DNA from: Streptomyces thermodiastaticus | GTDB taxonomy: Bacteria; Actinomycetota; Actinomycetes; Streptomycetales; Streptomycetaceae | NCBI RefSeq assembly: GCF_014656135.1 | Contig: NZ_BNBV01000041.1 | Coordinates: 1-42,129 of the forward strand | Direction of reading: 5' to 3' | DNA: 42,129 nucleotides | Shown: positions 34,006 to 42,129 of the stretch, piece after piece | How the letters are laid out: each line of letters opens with the position of its first letter | Numbering within the stretch: position 1 is the stretch's first letter | Notes under the pieces: generated by a model | Databases searched by the model: none | Told to the model about the DNA's origin: nothing | What the model saw: the letters and a program-made list of their open reading frames with translations, nothing else | Program-made: the position numbers and the translations under genes

Positions 34006-34145
34006 GGCCGCCTGTTCCCCAGGGCCTGTCGCCCCCTGTTCCCCGGGGACTGTTCCCGAGTGCCGGCCCCCGGGTCTCCGTTCTCCGAGCCCCGTTCCCC
34101 CTGGGCTCCGTTCCCTCGGCTCCGCATTCCCCGGCGCTCCTGCCG
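34006..34145. repeat. degenerate CTGTTCCCC repeats between the SAF-like and mtnP genes
   Basis: The 350-bp gap 33862-34211 contains a run of related 12- to 24-bp units: CTGTTCCCCAGG, CTGTTCCCCGGG, CTGTTCCCGAG, CCGTTCTCCGAG, CCGTTCCCCCTGG, CCGTTCCCTCGG. A single DnaA-box-like TTGTCCACA (minus strand, 33964-33972) lies just before. No gene is supportable in this gap. Confidence 0.6.
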
Positions 34146-34211
34146 GCCGGCGCCCTCACGCCCTCCTGCGCCTGACCCCGCCCGGCGTCGCAAGCACCGG
34201 AGACGGTGCCG

Positions 34212-35045
34212 TCACGGCAGCACGAGGCCCGGGTCCATGCCGCCCAGGGCCTTGGTGCACAGGCAGTCGCGGTCCTCGGTGGCGGGCAGTGCGGCCGCCA
34301 CGTCGAACAGCACGCCGCGCAGCCGCTCCACATTGGCGGCGAACACCCGGAGCACCTCTTCGTGCGACACACCGTCGCCGGTCTCCGCGCCCGCGTCGAG
34401 ATCGGTGACCAGGGTCAGCGAGGTGTAGCAGAGCTCCAGCTCCCGGGCGAGTGCCGCCTCCGGGTGGCCGGTCATGCCCACGACCGACCAGCCCTGCGCC
34501 CGGTGCCACAGCGACTCGGCGCGGGTCGAGAAGCGCGGCCCTTCCACCACCACGAGGGTGCCGCCGTCGACCGCGTCCCAGCCCTGCCCGCGCGCCGCCT
34601 TCAGTGCCGCCGCCCGGCCGGTCGGGCAGTAGGGGTCGGCGAGCGAGACGTGCACCACGTTCGGCACGGTGCCGTCGGACAGCGGTATGCCGTCGAAGTA
34701 GGTCTGCTCCCGCGACTTGGTGCGGTCCACGTACTGGTCGGGGATCAGCAGCGTGCCCGGCCCGTACTCCGGCTGCAGCCCGCCCACGGCGCACGGCCCG
34801 AGGACCTGGCGCACCCCGACCGAGCGCAGCGCCCACAGGTTGGCGCGGTAGTTGATGCGGTGCGGCGGAAGATGGTGGTCGCGGCCGTGCCGGGGCAGGA
34901 AGGCCACGCGCCGGCCGCCGGCCTCGCCGATGAAGAGGGAGTCGCTGGGCGCCCCGTACGGCGTGTCCACCCGGACCTCGGTCACGTCGTCCAGGAAGGA
35001 GTAGAAGCCGGATCCGCCGATGACCCCGATGTCTGCGTTCGCCAT
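34212..35045 (-). CDS. mtnP: S-methyl-5'-thioadenosine phosphorylase
   Basis: This 277-residue protein starts MANADIGVIGGSGFYSFLDD. Motifs of the MTAP/PNP family: FLPRHGRDHHLPPHRINYRANLWAL (phosphate and ribose site), VVVEGPRFSTRAES, WSVVGMTGHPEAALARELELCY (base site). The enzyme splits methylthioadenosine with phosphate in methionine salvage. No other salvage gene lies close by. Confidence 0.92.
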   Translation of the reverse strand: MANADIGVIGGSGFYSFLDDVTEVRVDTPYGAPSDSLFIGEAGGRRVAFLPRHGRDHHLPPHRINYRANLWALRSVGVRQVLGPCAVGGLQPEYGPGTLLIPDQYVDRTKSREQTYFDGIPLSDGTVPNVVHVSLADPYCPTGRAAALKAARGQGWDAVDGGTLVVVEGPRFSTRAESLWHRAQGWSVVGMTGHPEAALARELELCYTSLTLVTDLDAGAETGDGVSHEEVLRVFAANVERLRGVLFDVAAALPATEDRDCLCTKALGGMDPGLVLP

Positions 35046-35146
35046 GGGAGCACAGTAGGCCCTTGTACGGGCATCGGGCCGGGCTCGTGGGCCGCCGGCG
35101 CCTTACCTGTCCATGACGAGAAGGACGGACGAGACGGATGTACGAC

Positions 35147-35182
35147 GAGACCGGTGCCGAGACCGGTGCCGAGACCGGCGTC
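35147..35182 (+). repeat. 12-bp tandem repeat GAGACCGGTGCC
   Basis: Three units at 35147, 35159 and 35171, the last diverged, lie in the 290-bp gap between mtnP and the fmdB-like gene. I see no coding role. Confidence 0.65.
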
Positions 35183-35338
35183 CGGACCGGTGCGCGACGA
35201 ACCGGCAGACCCCGGCGCGGGGGCATCGCCCGCCGCCCTCGGTCGCGCACGACCCGCCCGCGCACGCCCCCATGCCGGAGGACCCCACCGTCGCACGACA
35301 GCGGGGTCCCGGGAAGGCTGACAGCTTGAGGCCGGGGA

Positions 35339-35593
35339 TCAGGCGGCGGAGCTGGCGGCGGACGACTCCGAGCCGGAGGAGCTCTTGGACTTCGCCGGGT
35401 CGCTGCTCGACGAGGTGCTGCGGCTGTCGTTGCGGTAGAAGCCGGATCCCTTGAAGACGATGCCCACGGCGGAGAAGACCTTCTTCAGGCGGCCACTGCA
35501 GCTGGGGCACTCGGTGAGCGCGTCGTCGGTGAACTTCTGCACCGCCTCGAGGCCCTCGCCGCACTCGGTGCACTGGTACTGATAGGTGGGCAC
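35339..35593 (-). CDS. FmdB-family zinc ribbon protein
   Basis: This 84-residue protein starts MPTYQYQCTECGEGLEAVQKF, with CTECG and CPSCSGRLKKVFSAVGIVFKGSGFYRND: the four Cys of a Zn ribbon and the FmdB/CxxC_CxxC_SSSS signature. The tail is Ser/Ala-rich and disordered. Regulation is suggested by a CIRCE-like element just upstream. FmdB was named for amidase operon regulation; the role in Streptomyces is unknown. Confidence 0.9.
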   Translation of the reverse strand: MPTYQYQCTECGEGLEAVQKFTDDALTECPSCSGRLKKVFSAVGIVFKGSGFYRNDSRSTSSSSDPAKSKSSSGSESSAASSAA

Positions 35594-35603
35594 TGTCTTC
35601 CTC

Positions 35604-35630
35604 CTGGCACTCTCACTCGATGAGTGCTAA
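35604..35630. promoter_or_regulatory. CIRCE-like heat-shock (HrcA) operator
   Basis: CTGGCACTC-N9-GAGTGCTAA matches the CIRCE consensus TTAGCACTC-N9-GAGTGCTAA with a perfect right arm, the exact 9-bp spacer and two mismatches in the left arm. It ends 10 bases upstream of the fmdB-like start codon. HrcA binds CIRCE at groES/groEL genes in Streptomyces. Confidence 0.75.
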
Positions 35631-35660
35631 CGATCCACCATAGTGACGTATTCCGTGGCC

Positions 35661-36960
35661 TCAGTCCACTGAGACAGAGGAGCGGTGACCGACGCCACGC
35701 GCAACGGTGCGGCCGGAAGGCGGCGGCACGAGCCGGGAACGCTGCGCCAGCAGAGTGATCAGGGCGAGCACCGTGCCGGCCATCGGAACGAAGAATCCGG
35801 CGCCGTCCCCGAGGTGGTCCTCCAGCTGTCCGGCCACCGTGACCGCGGCGGCTTGGCCGAACGCGACCGCGCCGGTCATCCAGGTGAACGCCTCGGTGCG
35901 GGCCTCGGCCGCGACCAGGTGCTCGACCAGCGTGTAGCCGGTGACCAGGGCCGGGGCGATGCACATGCCGAGCAGCAGGCCCAGCGCGGCCAGCAGGGGC
36001 ACCGTGTGCGCCGTCCACAGCGAGGAGGCGGCCAGCGCGAGGGCGGTGTAGCCGACGAGCAGCCGGCGCTGCGGGGCCACCTTCCAGGCGAGGGCGCCGC
36101 AGACCAGCCCGGAGAGCATGTTGCCCGCGGCGAACGTGCCGTACAGCGCGCCGTTCAGGCCGGGACGGCCGATGGACTCGGTGAACGCGGACAGTGACAC
36201 CTGCATGCCGCCGAAGACCGAGCCGATGCCGAGGAAGCCCACGACCAGCACCCGCACGCCGGGCACCCGCAGGGCGGAGCCGTGCGCGGCGCGGGCGGGC
36301 CCGCGTCCGGCGGTGACCGGCGGCTGGGTGCGCTTCTGCGCGGCGAACAGCAGCCCGCCGAGCAGGGTCAGCGCGGCCTCCGTGACCAGGCCCGCGGCCG
36401 GGGCGACGGAGGTGCACAGGGCGGTGGCCAGCAGCGGCCCGAGGACGAAGGTCAGCTCGTCGGTGACGGACTCGAAGGCCGCCGCCGTCGCCATCAGCGG
36501 CGAGCCGTTCAGCACGACGCCCCAGCGGGCGCGGACCATGGGACCGATCTGCGGCACCGAGGCGCCGGTCGGCACGGCCGCGGCGAACAGCGCCCACAGG
36601 GGGGGCGTGGGCCAGGGCGAGCGCGGTCAGCCCCGAGGCGGCCAGTGCGTGGACCAGGACGCCGGGGAGCAGGACGGCGCGCTGCCCGTAACGGTCGGCC
36701 AGGCGCCCGCTGAAGGGCGCGAACAGGGCCATGGAGATGCCGGTGACGGCCGCGGTGGCGCCGGCCGCGCCATAGGAACCGGTGGTGTGCTGCACGAGCA
36801 GCACGATGGAGAGCGTGAGCATCGCGAACGGCTGACGTGCCGCGAAGCCCGGCAGCAGGAACGTCCAGGCGCCGCGGGTGCGCAGCAGCTGCCCGTATCC
36901 CGGGCGGGCGGAAGCCGTCGTCTTCTTCGCAGGTCCGGAGCTGGTGACCGTGGATCCCAC
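35661..36960 (-). pseudogene. MFS transporter gene with a single-base frameshift
   Basis: The GTG start at 36960 behind AAAGGGA gives MGSTVTSSGPAKKTTASARPG and the first membrane helices (FAMLTLSIVLLVQHTTG, motif A FSGRLADRYGQRAVLL). After LALAHAP the frame is lost and continues in another frame from PTGASVPQIGPMVRARWG to the stop at 35661. One extra G in the run of seven at 36599-36605 explains this: removing it gives a 432-residue 12-TM MFS protein. It is a true pseudogene or a sequencing error in a homopolymer. The substrate is unknown. Confidence 0.8.
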
Positions 36961-37281
36961 GGCCCGTCCCTTTCTGCCGCCTGGTAGCGCGGCCCCGCGT
37001 GCGGGCGCGCCGAGAGCTGTCCTCTTTGCGCTAACTGCGGTAGATACCGGTGCCCACTGCGGGGGGCGGCCCGGCCGCCATACGGTCGCGCCAGCTCTGC
37101 GTCAGGCAGAGTTGGTTCGATCAAGGTGCGCCTTCATCTTACCGAGGACGCGTGAGCGTACACCTGTGAACACGTTCACGGTGCCCGCTCTCCGCCTGCG
37201 TTCCCAGACCCTTGGCCTAAGGTGCCGGCCGCTCGGGGCGGGGCCCGCGATCCCGGGCCGCGCATCCCGGTGCTGTCCCTC

Positions 37282-38790
37282 TCAGGTCCCCTCGGCGCCG
37301 TCGGCGTCGGTGTGCAGCCAGCCCGCCAGCTTGCCGCCGCGGCCGACGGCCCGCAGCCGGCGTTCCGCCGCCTCGCGGACCGGGTCGGTGGCCACGACCA
37401 GCAGCTCGTCGCCGCGCCGCAGGACGGTGCTGGGCAGCGGGACGAACGATTTTCCGTCACGGACGACGAGGGTGACCGCGGACCCGGCGGGCAGCCGCAG
37501 CTCGTTGACCTCCACGCCGTGCATCCGCGACCCCTCCGGGATCGCCACGGACAGCAGGTGCCCGCGCAGCCGCTCCAGCGGCGCGGACTCGATGCCCAGG
37601 TCGGACGCCGGCTGCTGCTCGCCGATGCGGAGCCTGCGGGCCAGCCAGGGCAGGGTGGGGCCCTGGACGAGGGTGTAGACCACGACCAGCACGAAGACGA
37701 TGTTGAAGATCCGGCCGCTGGCGTCGACGCCGTTCACCATGGGGATCGTCGCCAGGATGATGGGCACGGCGCCGCGCAGGCCGGCCCAGGACATCAGGGT
37801 CTGCTCCCGCCACGGCACCCGGAAGGGCAGCAGGCTGAACAGCACGCTCAGCGGGCGCGCGACCATGGTCAGCACCAGGCCGATGACAACGGCCGGCAGC
37901 ACGTCGTCGGCCAGGTCGTGCGGGGTGACCAGCAGGCCCAGCAGGATGAACATGCCGATCTGCGCGATCCAGCCGAGTCCCTCCGCGAAGCTCCGGATGG
38001 CCGGCCAGTGCGGCAGCTTGGCGTTGCCGAGCATCATCGAGGCCAGATAGACGGCCAGGAAGCCGCTGCCGTGGGCGAGGGCGCCGGCGGCGTAGGCGGT
38101 CACCGCGATGGCCATCACGGCGATGGGGTACAGACCGGAGGCCGGCAGGGCGACCCGCTTGATGCCCCAGGAGCCGAGCAGGCCCACCGCGAGGCCGATG
38201 GCCGCGCCGATGGCCAGTTCCAGGGCTATCTCGCCGATCAGGAGATACCAGCGCTCCACCGGGCCGGCGGCGGAGAAGGCGACGACCAGGATCACCACCG
38301 GGGCGTCGTTGAACCCGGACTCCGCCTCCAGCGTGCCCGTCACCCGCGCGGGCAGGGGGACCCGGCGCAGCACCGAGAAGACGGCGGCCGCGTCCGTGGA
38401 GGACACCACCGCTCCGATGATGAGGGCCTGGCGCCAGCTCAGGCCGACGAGATAGTGGGCGCCGGCCGCGGTGACGCCGACGCTCACCGCCACCCCGAGC
38501 GTCGCCAGCACGGCGGCGGAGGGAAGGACCGGCCGGATCTGTTTCCACTTGGTGCCCAGGCCGCCCTCGGCGAGGATCACCACCAGGGCCGCGTAGCCGA
38601 AGACCTGGGTGAAGGCGGCGCTGTCGAAGCGGATGTGGCCGATGCCGTCCTGGCCCAGCAGGATGCCGATCCCCATGTACACGAGCAGGCTGGGCAGCCC
38701 GCTGCGCGAGGAGATCCGCACCGCTGCCACGGCGAGGAGCAGGGTGAGGGAGCAGGCGAACAGGAGCTGGTTGAGGTGCTGAACAGTCAG
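37282..38790 (-). CDS. CPA1 cation/proton antiporter with TrkA-C domain (NhaP2-like)
   Basis: This 502-residue protein is counted from the CTG at 38790 (LTVQHLNQLLFACSLTLLLAVAAVRISS), with AAGGA nine bases upstream. The first ATG or GTG is only at 38730, inside the first membrane helix. Motifs: SSTDAAAVFSVLRR and ESGFNDAPVVILVV (the CPA1 ion site), 12-13 membrane helices, and a C-terminal TrkA-C/RCK domain (LSVAIPEGSRMHGVEVNELRLP...). This layout is that of K+/H+ antiporters of the NhaP2/CvrA type, in which the RCK domain senses a nucleotide or ion. Confidence 0.88.
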   Translation of the reverse strand: MTVQHLNQLLFACSLTLLLAVAAVRISSRSGLPSLLVYMGIGILLGQDGIGHIRFDSAAFTQVFGYAALVVILAEGGLGTKWKQIRPVLPSAAVLATLGVAVSVGVTAAGAHYLVGLSWRQALIIGAVVSSTDAAAVFSVLRRVPLPARVTGTLEAESGFNDAPVVILVVAFSAAGPVERWYLLIGEIALELAIGAAIGLAVGLLGSWGIKRVALPASGLYPIAVMAIAVTAYAAGALAHGSGFLAVYLASMMLGNAKLPHWPAIRSFAEGLGWIAQIGMFILLGLLVTPHDLADDVLPAVVIGLVLTMVARPLSVLFSLLPFRVPWREQTLMSWAGLRGAVPIILATIPMVNGVDASGRIFNIVFVLVVVYTLVQGPTLPWLARRLRIGEQQPASDLGIESAPLERLRGHLLSVAIPEGSRMHGVEVNELRLPAGSAVTLVVRDGKSFVPLPSTVLRRGDELLVVATDPVREAAERRLRAVGRGGKLAGWLHTDADGAEGT

Positions 38791-38846
38791 TGGCGGGTCC
38801 TTCCCCGAGGTCTCCGAGTGTGTCCGCTTATCTGGTTTCTCCGTGA

Positions 38847-38877
38847 ATCTGATGGTTTGAGATATCTGATGGTTCGA
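38847..38877. repeat. 14-bp direct repeat ATCTGATGGTTYGA upstream of the antiporter
   Basis: Copies at 38847-38860 and 38864-38877, 17 bp apart, lie in an unusually A/T-rich part of the 327-bp gap 38791-39117 between the divergent antiporter and penicillin acylase genes. They could be binding sites; nothing else clear lies in this gap. Confidence 0.5.
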
Positions 38878-39117
38878 TTGTCCGGGATGTCCGTGCGCCC
38901 GGTCTCCGTTCGGGGCGGACGTCCGGGCTTCTGTGCTTCCAAATTACTTCATTACCTTACCTAACTCTTGACCCTTTCTTGACGCTCCGCACCCGCATCG
39001 CACCGTCCGTCCGCCCCTGGATCCGACTCCGCGTCAAGCGGGACGGCGTCCTGCGCCTATCGTTGCTCCAGCACTCCAGTACCGCCTGCCGCTCGCGTTA
39101 GGACAGCAAGGACAGCG

Positions 39118-41994
39118 ATGCCCCCCAACACCACCGCCTCAACGGGTGACAAGCCCGGCAAGTCCGGCAGGAAGAAGGGGCGAAAAGCCCGACTCATCGT
39201 GCTCGTGCTGGTGCTGGCCATCATCGGAGGCATCGCCTACGGCTCCTACTGGTCGGTCAGCACCGTGCGAGCCTCCTTCCCGCAGACCGAGGGCACGATC
39301 ACGATTCCGGGCCTGTCGGGGCCCGTCGACGTGAAGCGGGACGGCTACGGCGTCCCGCAGATCTACGCCGACACCCCCGAGGACCTGTTCATGGCCCAGG
39401 GCTTCGTCCAGGCCCAGGACCGGTTCTACGAGATGGACGTGCGCCGGCACATGACCGCCGGGCGTCTGTCGGAGATGTTCGGCAAGAGCCAGGTCGACAA
39501 CGACGCCTTCCTGCGCACCCTGGGCTGGGACCGGGTCGCCCGGCAGGAGTACGACAAGAAGCTGTCGGACTCCACCAAGAAGTACCTCCAGGCCTACACC
39601 CGCGGAGTCAACGCCTACCTGAAGGGCAAGGACGCCGAGGACATCTCCCTGGAGTACGCGGCCCTGGGCTTCACCAGCCACTACACGCCCCAGCCGTGGA
39701 CCCCGGTCGACTCGGTGGCCTGGCTGAAGGCGATGGCCTGGGACCTGCGCGGCAACATGCGCGACGAGGTCGACCGCGCCCTGATGACCAGCCGCCTGGG
39801 CCCCCAGCAGATCAAGGACCTGTACCCGGACTACCCGTACAGCCGCAACAAGCCGATCGTGACGGAGGGCCAGTACGACGCGCTGGCCCAGGCCTTCGAG
39901 GCGGGCGGAAGCGACTCGTCCTCCGGCTCCGGCACGGGCCTGTCCTCCGGGACCGGCCTCGGCGGCACTCAGGCTGGCACGACCGGCACCGGGACGGGCA
40001 CGACCGGCACCGGGACGGGCACGGGCACCACGGGCTCCCCCGGCATCACCGGCGGTGTCCCGGCCGGCGGCACCGCGGGCTCCGCCGGCTCCGGCCTGCA
40101 GAGCCAGCTGCTCGGCCTGCGGGACGTCATGCAGGACCTGCCCACCGCCGTCGGGATCAACGGCAGCGGCATCGGCTCCAACTCGTGGGTCGTCGCCGGG
40201 AAGTACACCATCACCGGCAAGCCGCTGCTGGCGAACGACCCGCACCTGTCGGCCTCGCTGCCGGGCGTGTGGTACCAGATGGGCCTGCACTGCCGCACCG
40301 TCTCGGCCAAGTGCCCCTTCGACGTGACGGGCTACACCTTCGCCGGCATGCCCGGCGTGGTCATCGGCCACAACCAGGCCATCGCCTGGGGCCTGACCAA
40401 CTCCGGTGTCGACGTCACCGACCTGTACCTGGAGAAGATCAGCGGCGACGGCTACCTGCGCGACGGCAAGACGCTGCCGTTCCGCACCCGCGAGGAGACC
40501 ATCGAGGTCGCCGGCGGTGCGTCCAAGCGCATCGTCGTCCGGGAGACGCAGGACGGCATGCCGCTGCTGTCGGACCGGGACGACGAGCTGGTCCAGGTCG
40601 GCAAGAAGGCGACCGTGAACACCGCGGCCCCCGACCGCGGTGACGGCTACGCCGTGGCCCTGAAGTGGACCGCGCTGGAGCCGGGCACCACCATGGACGC
40701 CGTCTTCGCCATCGACCGGGCGACGGACTTCGGCGAGTTCCGTGACGCGGCCGCGCTGTTCGACGTGCCCTCGCAGAACCTGATCTACGCGGACACCAAG
40801 AACAACATCGGCTACACGTTGCCCGGCCGGATCCCCGTCCGCGCCAAGGACGACGACGGCTCCGTCCCGGCGCCGGGCTGGGACTCGCACTACGACTGGA
40901 CCGGCTACATCGAGCAGGACGAGCTGCCGTACGAGTACAACCCGAAGCGCGGCTACATCGTCACCGCCAACCAGGCCGTCATCGACCAGGACACGTACCC
41001 GTACACGCTCACCACGGACTGGGGCTACGGCACCCGCAGCCAGCGGATCACCGACCTGATCCAGTCCAAGATCGACGGTGGCGGCAAGATCTCCACCGAC
41101 GACATGCGCCAGATGCAGATGGACAACAGCAGCGAGATCGCCAAGCTGCTCGTGCCCATGCTGCTGAAGATCGACATCGACGACAAGGACGTCCGCCAGG
41201 CGCAGAAGCTGCTGGAGGGCTGGGACTACACCCAGGACGCCGACTCGGCGGCGGCCGCCTACTTCAACGCGGTCTGGCGCAACATCCTCAAGCTGGCCTT
41301 CGGCGACAAGCTCCCCAAGGAGCTGCGGGTCGAGGGCGAGTGCCTGTGGGTGGAGCCGGCCGACAAGACCGGCCCGGTGGACGACACCTCCAACGTCCGC
41401 GAGTGCGGTGAGCGCGACCCCGACCAGGCGCAGCCCGACGGCAGCGACCGCTGGTTCGAGGTCGTGCGCAACCTGGTCGGCAAGCCGGACAGCGACTGGT
41501 GGAAGGCCCCGGCCTCCGGCACCCGTCCCAAGGCCGACAACCGCGACCAGCTGTTCGAGCGCGCCATGATCGACGCCCGCTGGGAGCTGACCGCCAAGCT
41601 CGGCAAGGACATCGACACCTGGAGCTGGGGCCGGCTGCACCGCATGTTCCTGAAGAACCAGACCCTGGGCACCGAGGGCCCCGGCATCCTGAAGTACGTC
41701 CTCAACCGGGGTCCGTGGAAGCTCGGCGGCGGCGAGGCGGCGGTCGACGCCACCGGCTGGAACGCCGCCGGCGGCTACGACGTGGTGAACGTGCCGTCCA
41801 TGCGGATGGTGGTCAACCTCGCCGACCTCGACAAGTCCAAGTGGATCAACCTCACCGGCGCCTCCGGGCACGCCTACAGCGCCCACTACACCGACCAGAC
41901 CGACCTGTGGGCCAAGGGCGAGATGCTGCCGTGGTCGTACTCGTCGAAGGCGGTGGACCAGAGCACGCACGACACCCTGGTGCTCAAGCCGTGA
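39118..41994 (+). CDS. penicillin acylase family Ntn hydrolase
   Basis: This 958-residue protein has one N-terminal membrane helix (about 24-45, ARLIVLVLVLAIIGGIAYGSYW), so it is anchored with the enzyme outside. The alpha-chain part includes VKRDGYGVPQIYADTPEDLFMAQGFVQAQDRFYEMDVRRH. The predicted cleavage site is GIGSNSWVV, with Ser354 as N-terminal nucleophile of the beta chain, followed by GKPLLANDPHLSASLPGVWY and PGVVIGHNQAIAWGLTN, typical of the family. A Gly/Thr/Ser-rich segment (about 260-325), encoded partly by a 21-bp repeat, lies within the spacer. The natural substrate may be acyl-homoserine lactones, penicillins or lipopeptides; the sequence does not decide. Confidence 0.9.
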   Translation: MPPNTTASTGDKPGKSGRKKGRKARLIVLVLVLAIIGGIAYGSYWSVSTVRASFPQTEGTITIPGLSGPVDVKRDGYGVPQIYADTPEDLFMAQGFVQAQDRFYEMDVRRHMTAGRLSEMFGKSQVDNDAFLRTLGWDRVARQEYDKKLSDSTKKYLQAYTRGVNAYLKGKDAEDISLEYAALGFTSHYTPQPWTPVDSVAWLKAMAWDLRGNMRDEVDRALMTSRLGPQQIKDLYPDYPYSRNKPIVTEGQYDALAQAFEAGGSDSSSGSGTGLSSGTGLGGTQAGTTGTGTGTTGTGTGTGTTGSPGITGGVPAGGTAGSAGSGLQSQLLGLRDVMQDLPTAVGINGSGIGSNSWVVAGKYTITGKPLLANDPHLSASLPGVWYQMGLHCRTVSAKCPFDVTGYTFAGMPGVVIGHNQAIAWGLTNSGVDVTDLYLEKISGDGYLRDGKTLPFRTREETIEVAGGASKRIVVRETQDGMPLLSDRDDELVQVGKKATVNTAAPDRGDGYAVALKWTALEPGTTMDAVFAIDRATDFGEFRDAAALFDVPSQNLIYADTKNNIGYTLPGRIPVRAKDDDGSVPAPGWDSHYDWTGYIEQDELPYEYNPKRGYIVTANQAVIDQDTYPYTLTTDWGYGTRSQRITDLIQSKIDGGGKISTDDMRQMQMDNSSEIAKLLVPMLLKIDIDDKDVRQAQKLLEGWDYTQDADSAAAAYFNAVWRNILKLAFGDKLPKELRVEGECLWVEPADKTGPVDDTSNVRECGERDPDQAQPDGSDRWFEVVRNLVGKPDSDWWKAPASGTRPKADNRDQLFERAMIDARWELTAKLGKDIDTWSWGRLHRMFLKNQTLGTEGPGILKYVLNRGPWKLGGGEAAVDATGWNAAGGYDVVNVPSMRMVVNLADLDKSKWINLTGASGHAYSAHYTDQTDLWAKGEMLPWSYSSKAVDQSTHDTLVLKP
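39976..40017 (+). repeat. 21-bp direct repeat in the penicillin acylase spacer
   Basis: The sequence beginning GGCACGACCGGCACCGGGAC recurs at 39976 and 39997 (21-bp period) and is followed by more GGCAC units. It encodes a Gly-Thr linker in the spacer before the nucleophile Ser354. Confidence 0.7.
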
Positions 41995-42064
41995 GGCGCT
42001 GACCGGCCGCGGACGGCACCGCACGAGACGGCGAGGGCCCTCCACCTTCCGGCTTGGGTTCTAG

Positions 42065-42107
42065 CGGTCCTCGCAACACCCGCGATCTGTGGGAGTTGCG
42101 AGGACCG
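42065..42107. repeat. 13-bp inverted repeat downstream of the penicillin acylase
   Basis: CGGTCCTCGCAAC (42065-42077) and GTTGCGAGGACCG (42095-42107) are perfect 13-bp arms with a 17-base loop, about 70 bases after the stop. No T-run follows. It may be a terminator or the edge of an element continuing beyond the window. Confidence 0.55.
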
Positions 42108-42129
42108 TGGTCGTTGGACGGGATGATCT

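Noticed and set aside
38937..38963. Possible iron-box-like sequence (TTAGGTAAGGTAATGAA on the minus strand)
   Set aside because: Only one half resembles the DmdR iron box; the second half lacks the inverted arm, and neither flanking gene is an iron gene.
39139..42045. 968-codon minus-strand frame opposite the penicillin acylase
   Set aside because: It is a mirror of a well-defined Ntn hydrolase gene, with repetitive Val/Gly/Arg composition and no motif.

Overview
The window is high-GC actinobacterial DNA and almost certainly Streptomyces. The evidence is third-position G/C bias in every real gene, GTG starts behind GGAGG-like sites, an HrdD-type sigma factor and a SpdB/SpdD/RepSA-type integrative element. 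Everything here was read by eye from the sequence; family names come from recognised motifs, and no database search was run.

1-2118 (minus strand): a STAND-type NB-ARC/TPR protein that runs off the left edge, translationally coupled to a small partner gene. The following gap (2119-2688) holds a 112-bp nested palindromic repeat.

2689-10705: an actinomycete integrative and conjugative element (AICE) of the pSAM2 type. It carries an anti-sigma-like ATPase plus a small unknown protein, a Pif-like NUDIX hydrolase, a KorSA-like GntR repressor, an SCO3933-type small protein, a TraB/FtsK-like DNA translocase, four Spd-type transfer genes, a RepSA rolling-circle initiator, an excisionase and an integrase, ending at tRNA-Arg(CCT). 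A 16-bp operator-like palindrome recurs at five promoters or start codons and ties these genes into one probable KorSA-like regulon. The integrase carries an internal deletion with a frameshift, the replication gene lacks a normal start codon at the expected place, and no left attachment site is visible. The element is therefore probably immobilised.

10765-20285: chromosomal genes. A double-length IclR regulator, a secreted M6 metalloprotease, a TetR regulator followed by a 14-TM drug exporter (with two sets of palindromic operators), a divergent MarR / LigB-type dioxygenase pair, and the sigma factor HrdD behind a sigma-R promoter.

21024-25074: the fructose operon fruR-fruK-fruA.

25282-35593: small membrane and unknown proteins, a lipoprotein L,D-transpeptidase, a DmpA/ThnT-like S58 peptidase, a probable ADP-ribosyltransferase toxin carrying an N-terminal motif typical of cargo of extracellular contractile injection systems, an XRE/TPR-like regulator with tiny downstream genes, MscL, a SAF-type membrane protein, methylthioadenosine phosphorylase, and an FmdB-type zinc ribbon protein preceded by a CIRCE-like heat-shock operator.

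35661-42129: an MFS transporter gene broken by one extra base in a G run, a CPA1 cation/proton antiporter that probably starts at CTG, and a large penicillin-acylase-family Ntn hydrolase. A long inverted repeat lies at the right edge.
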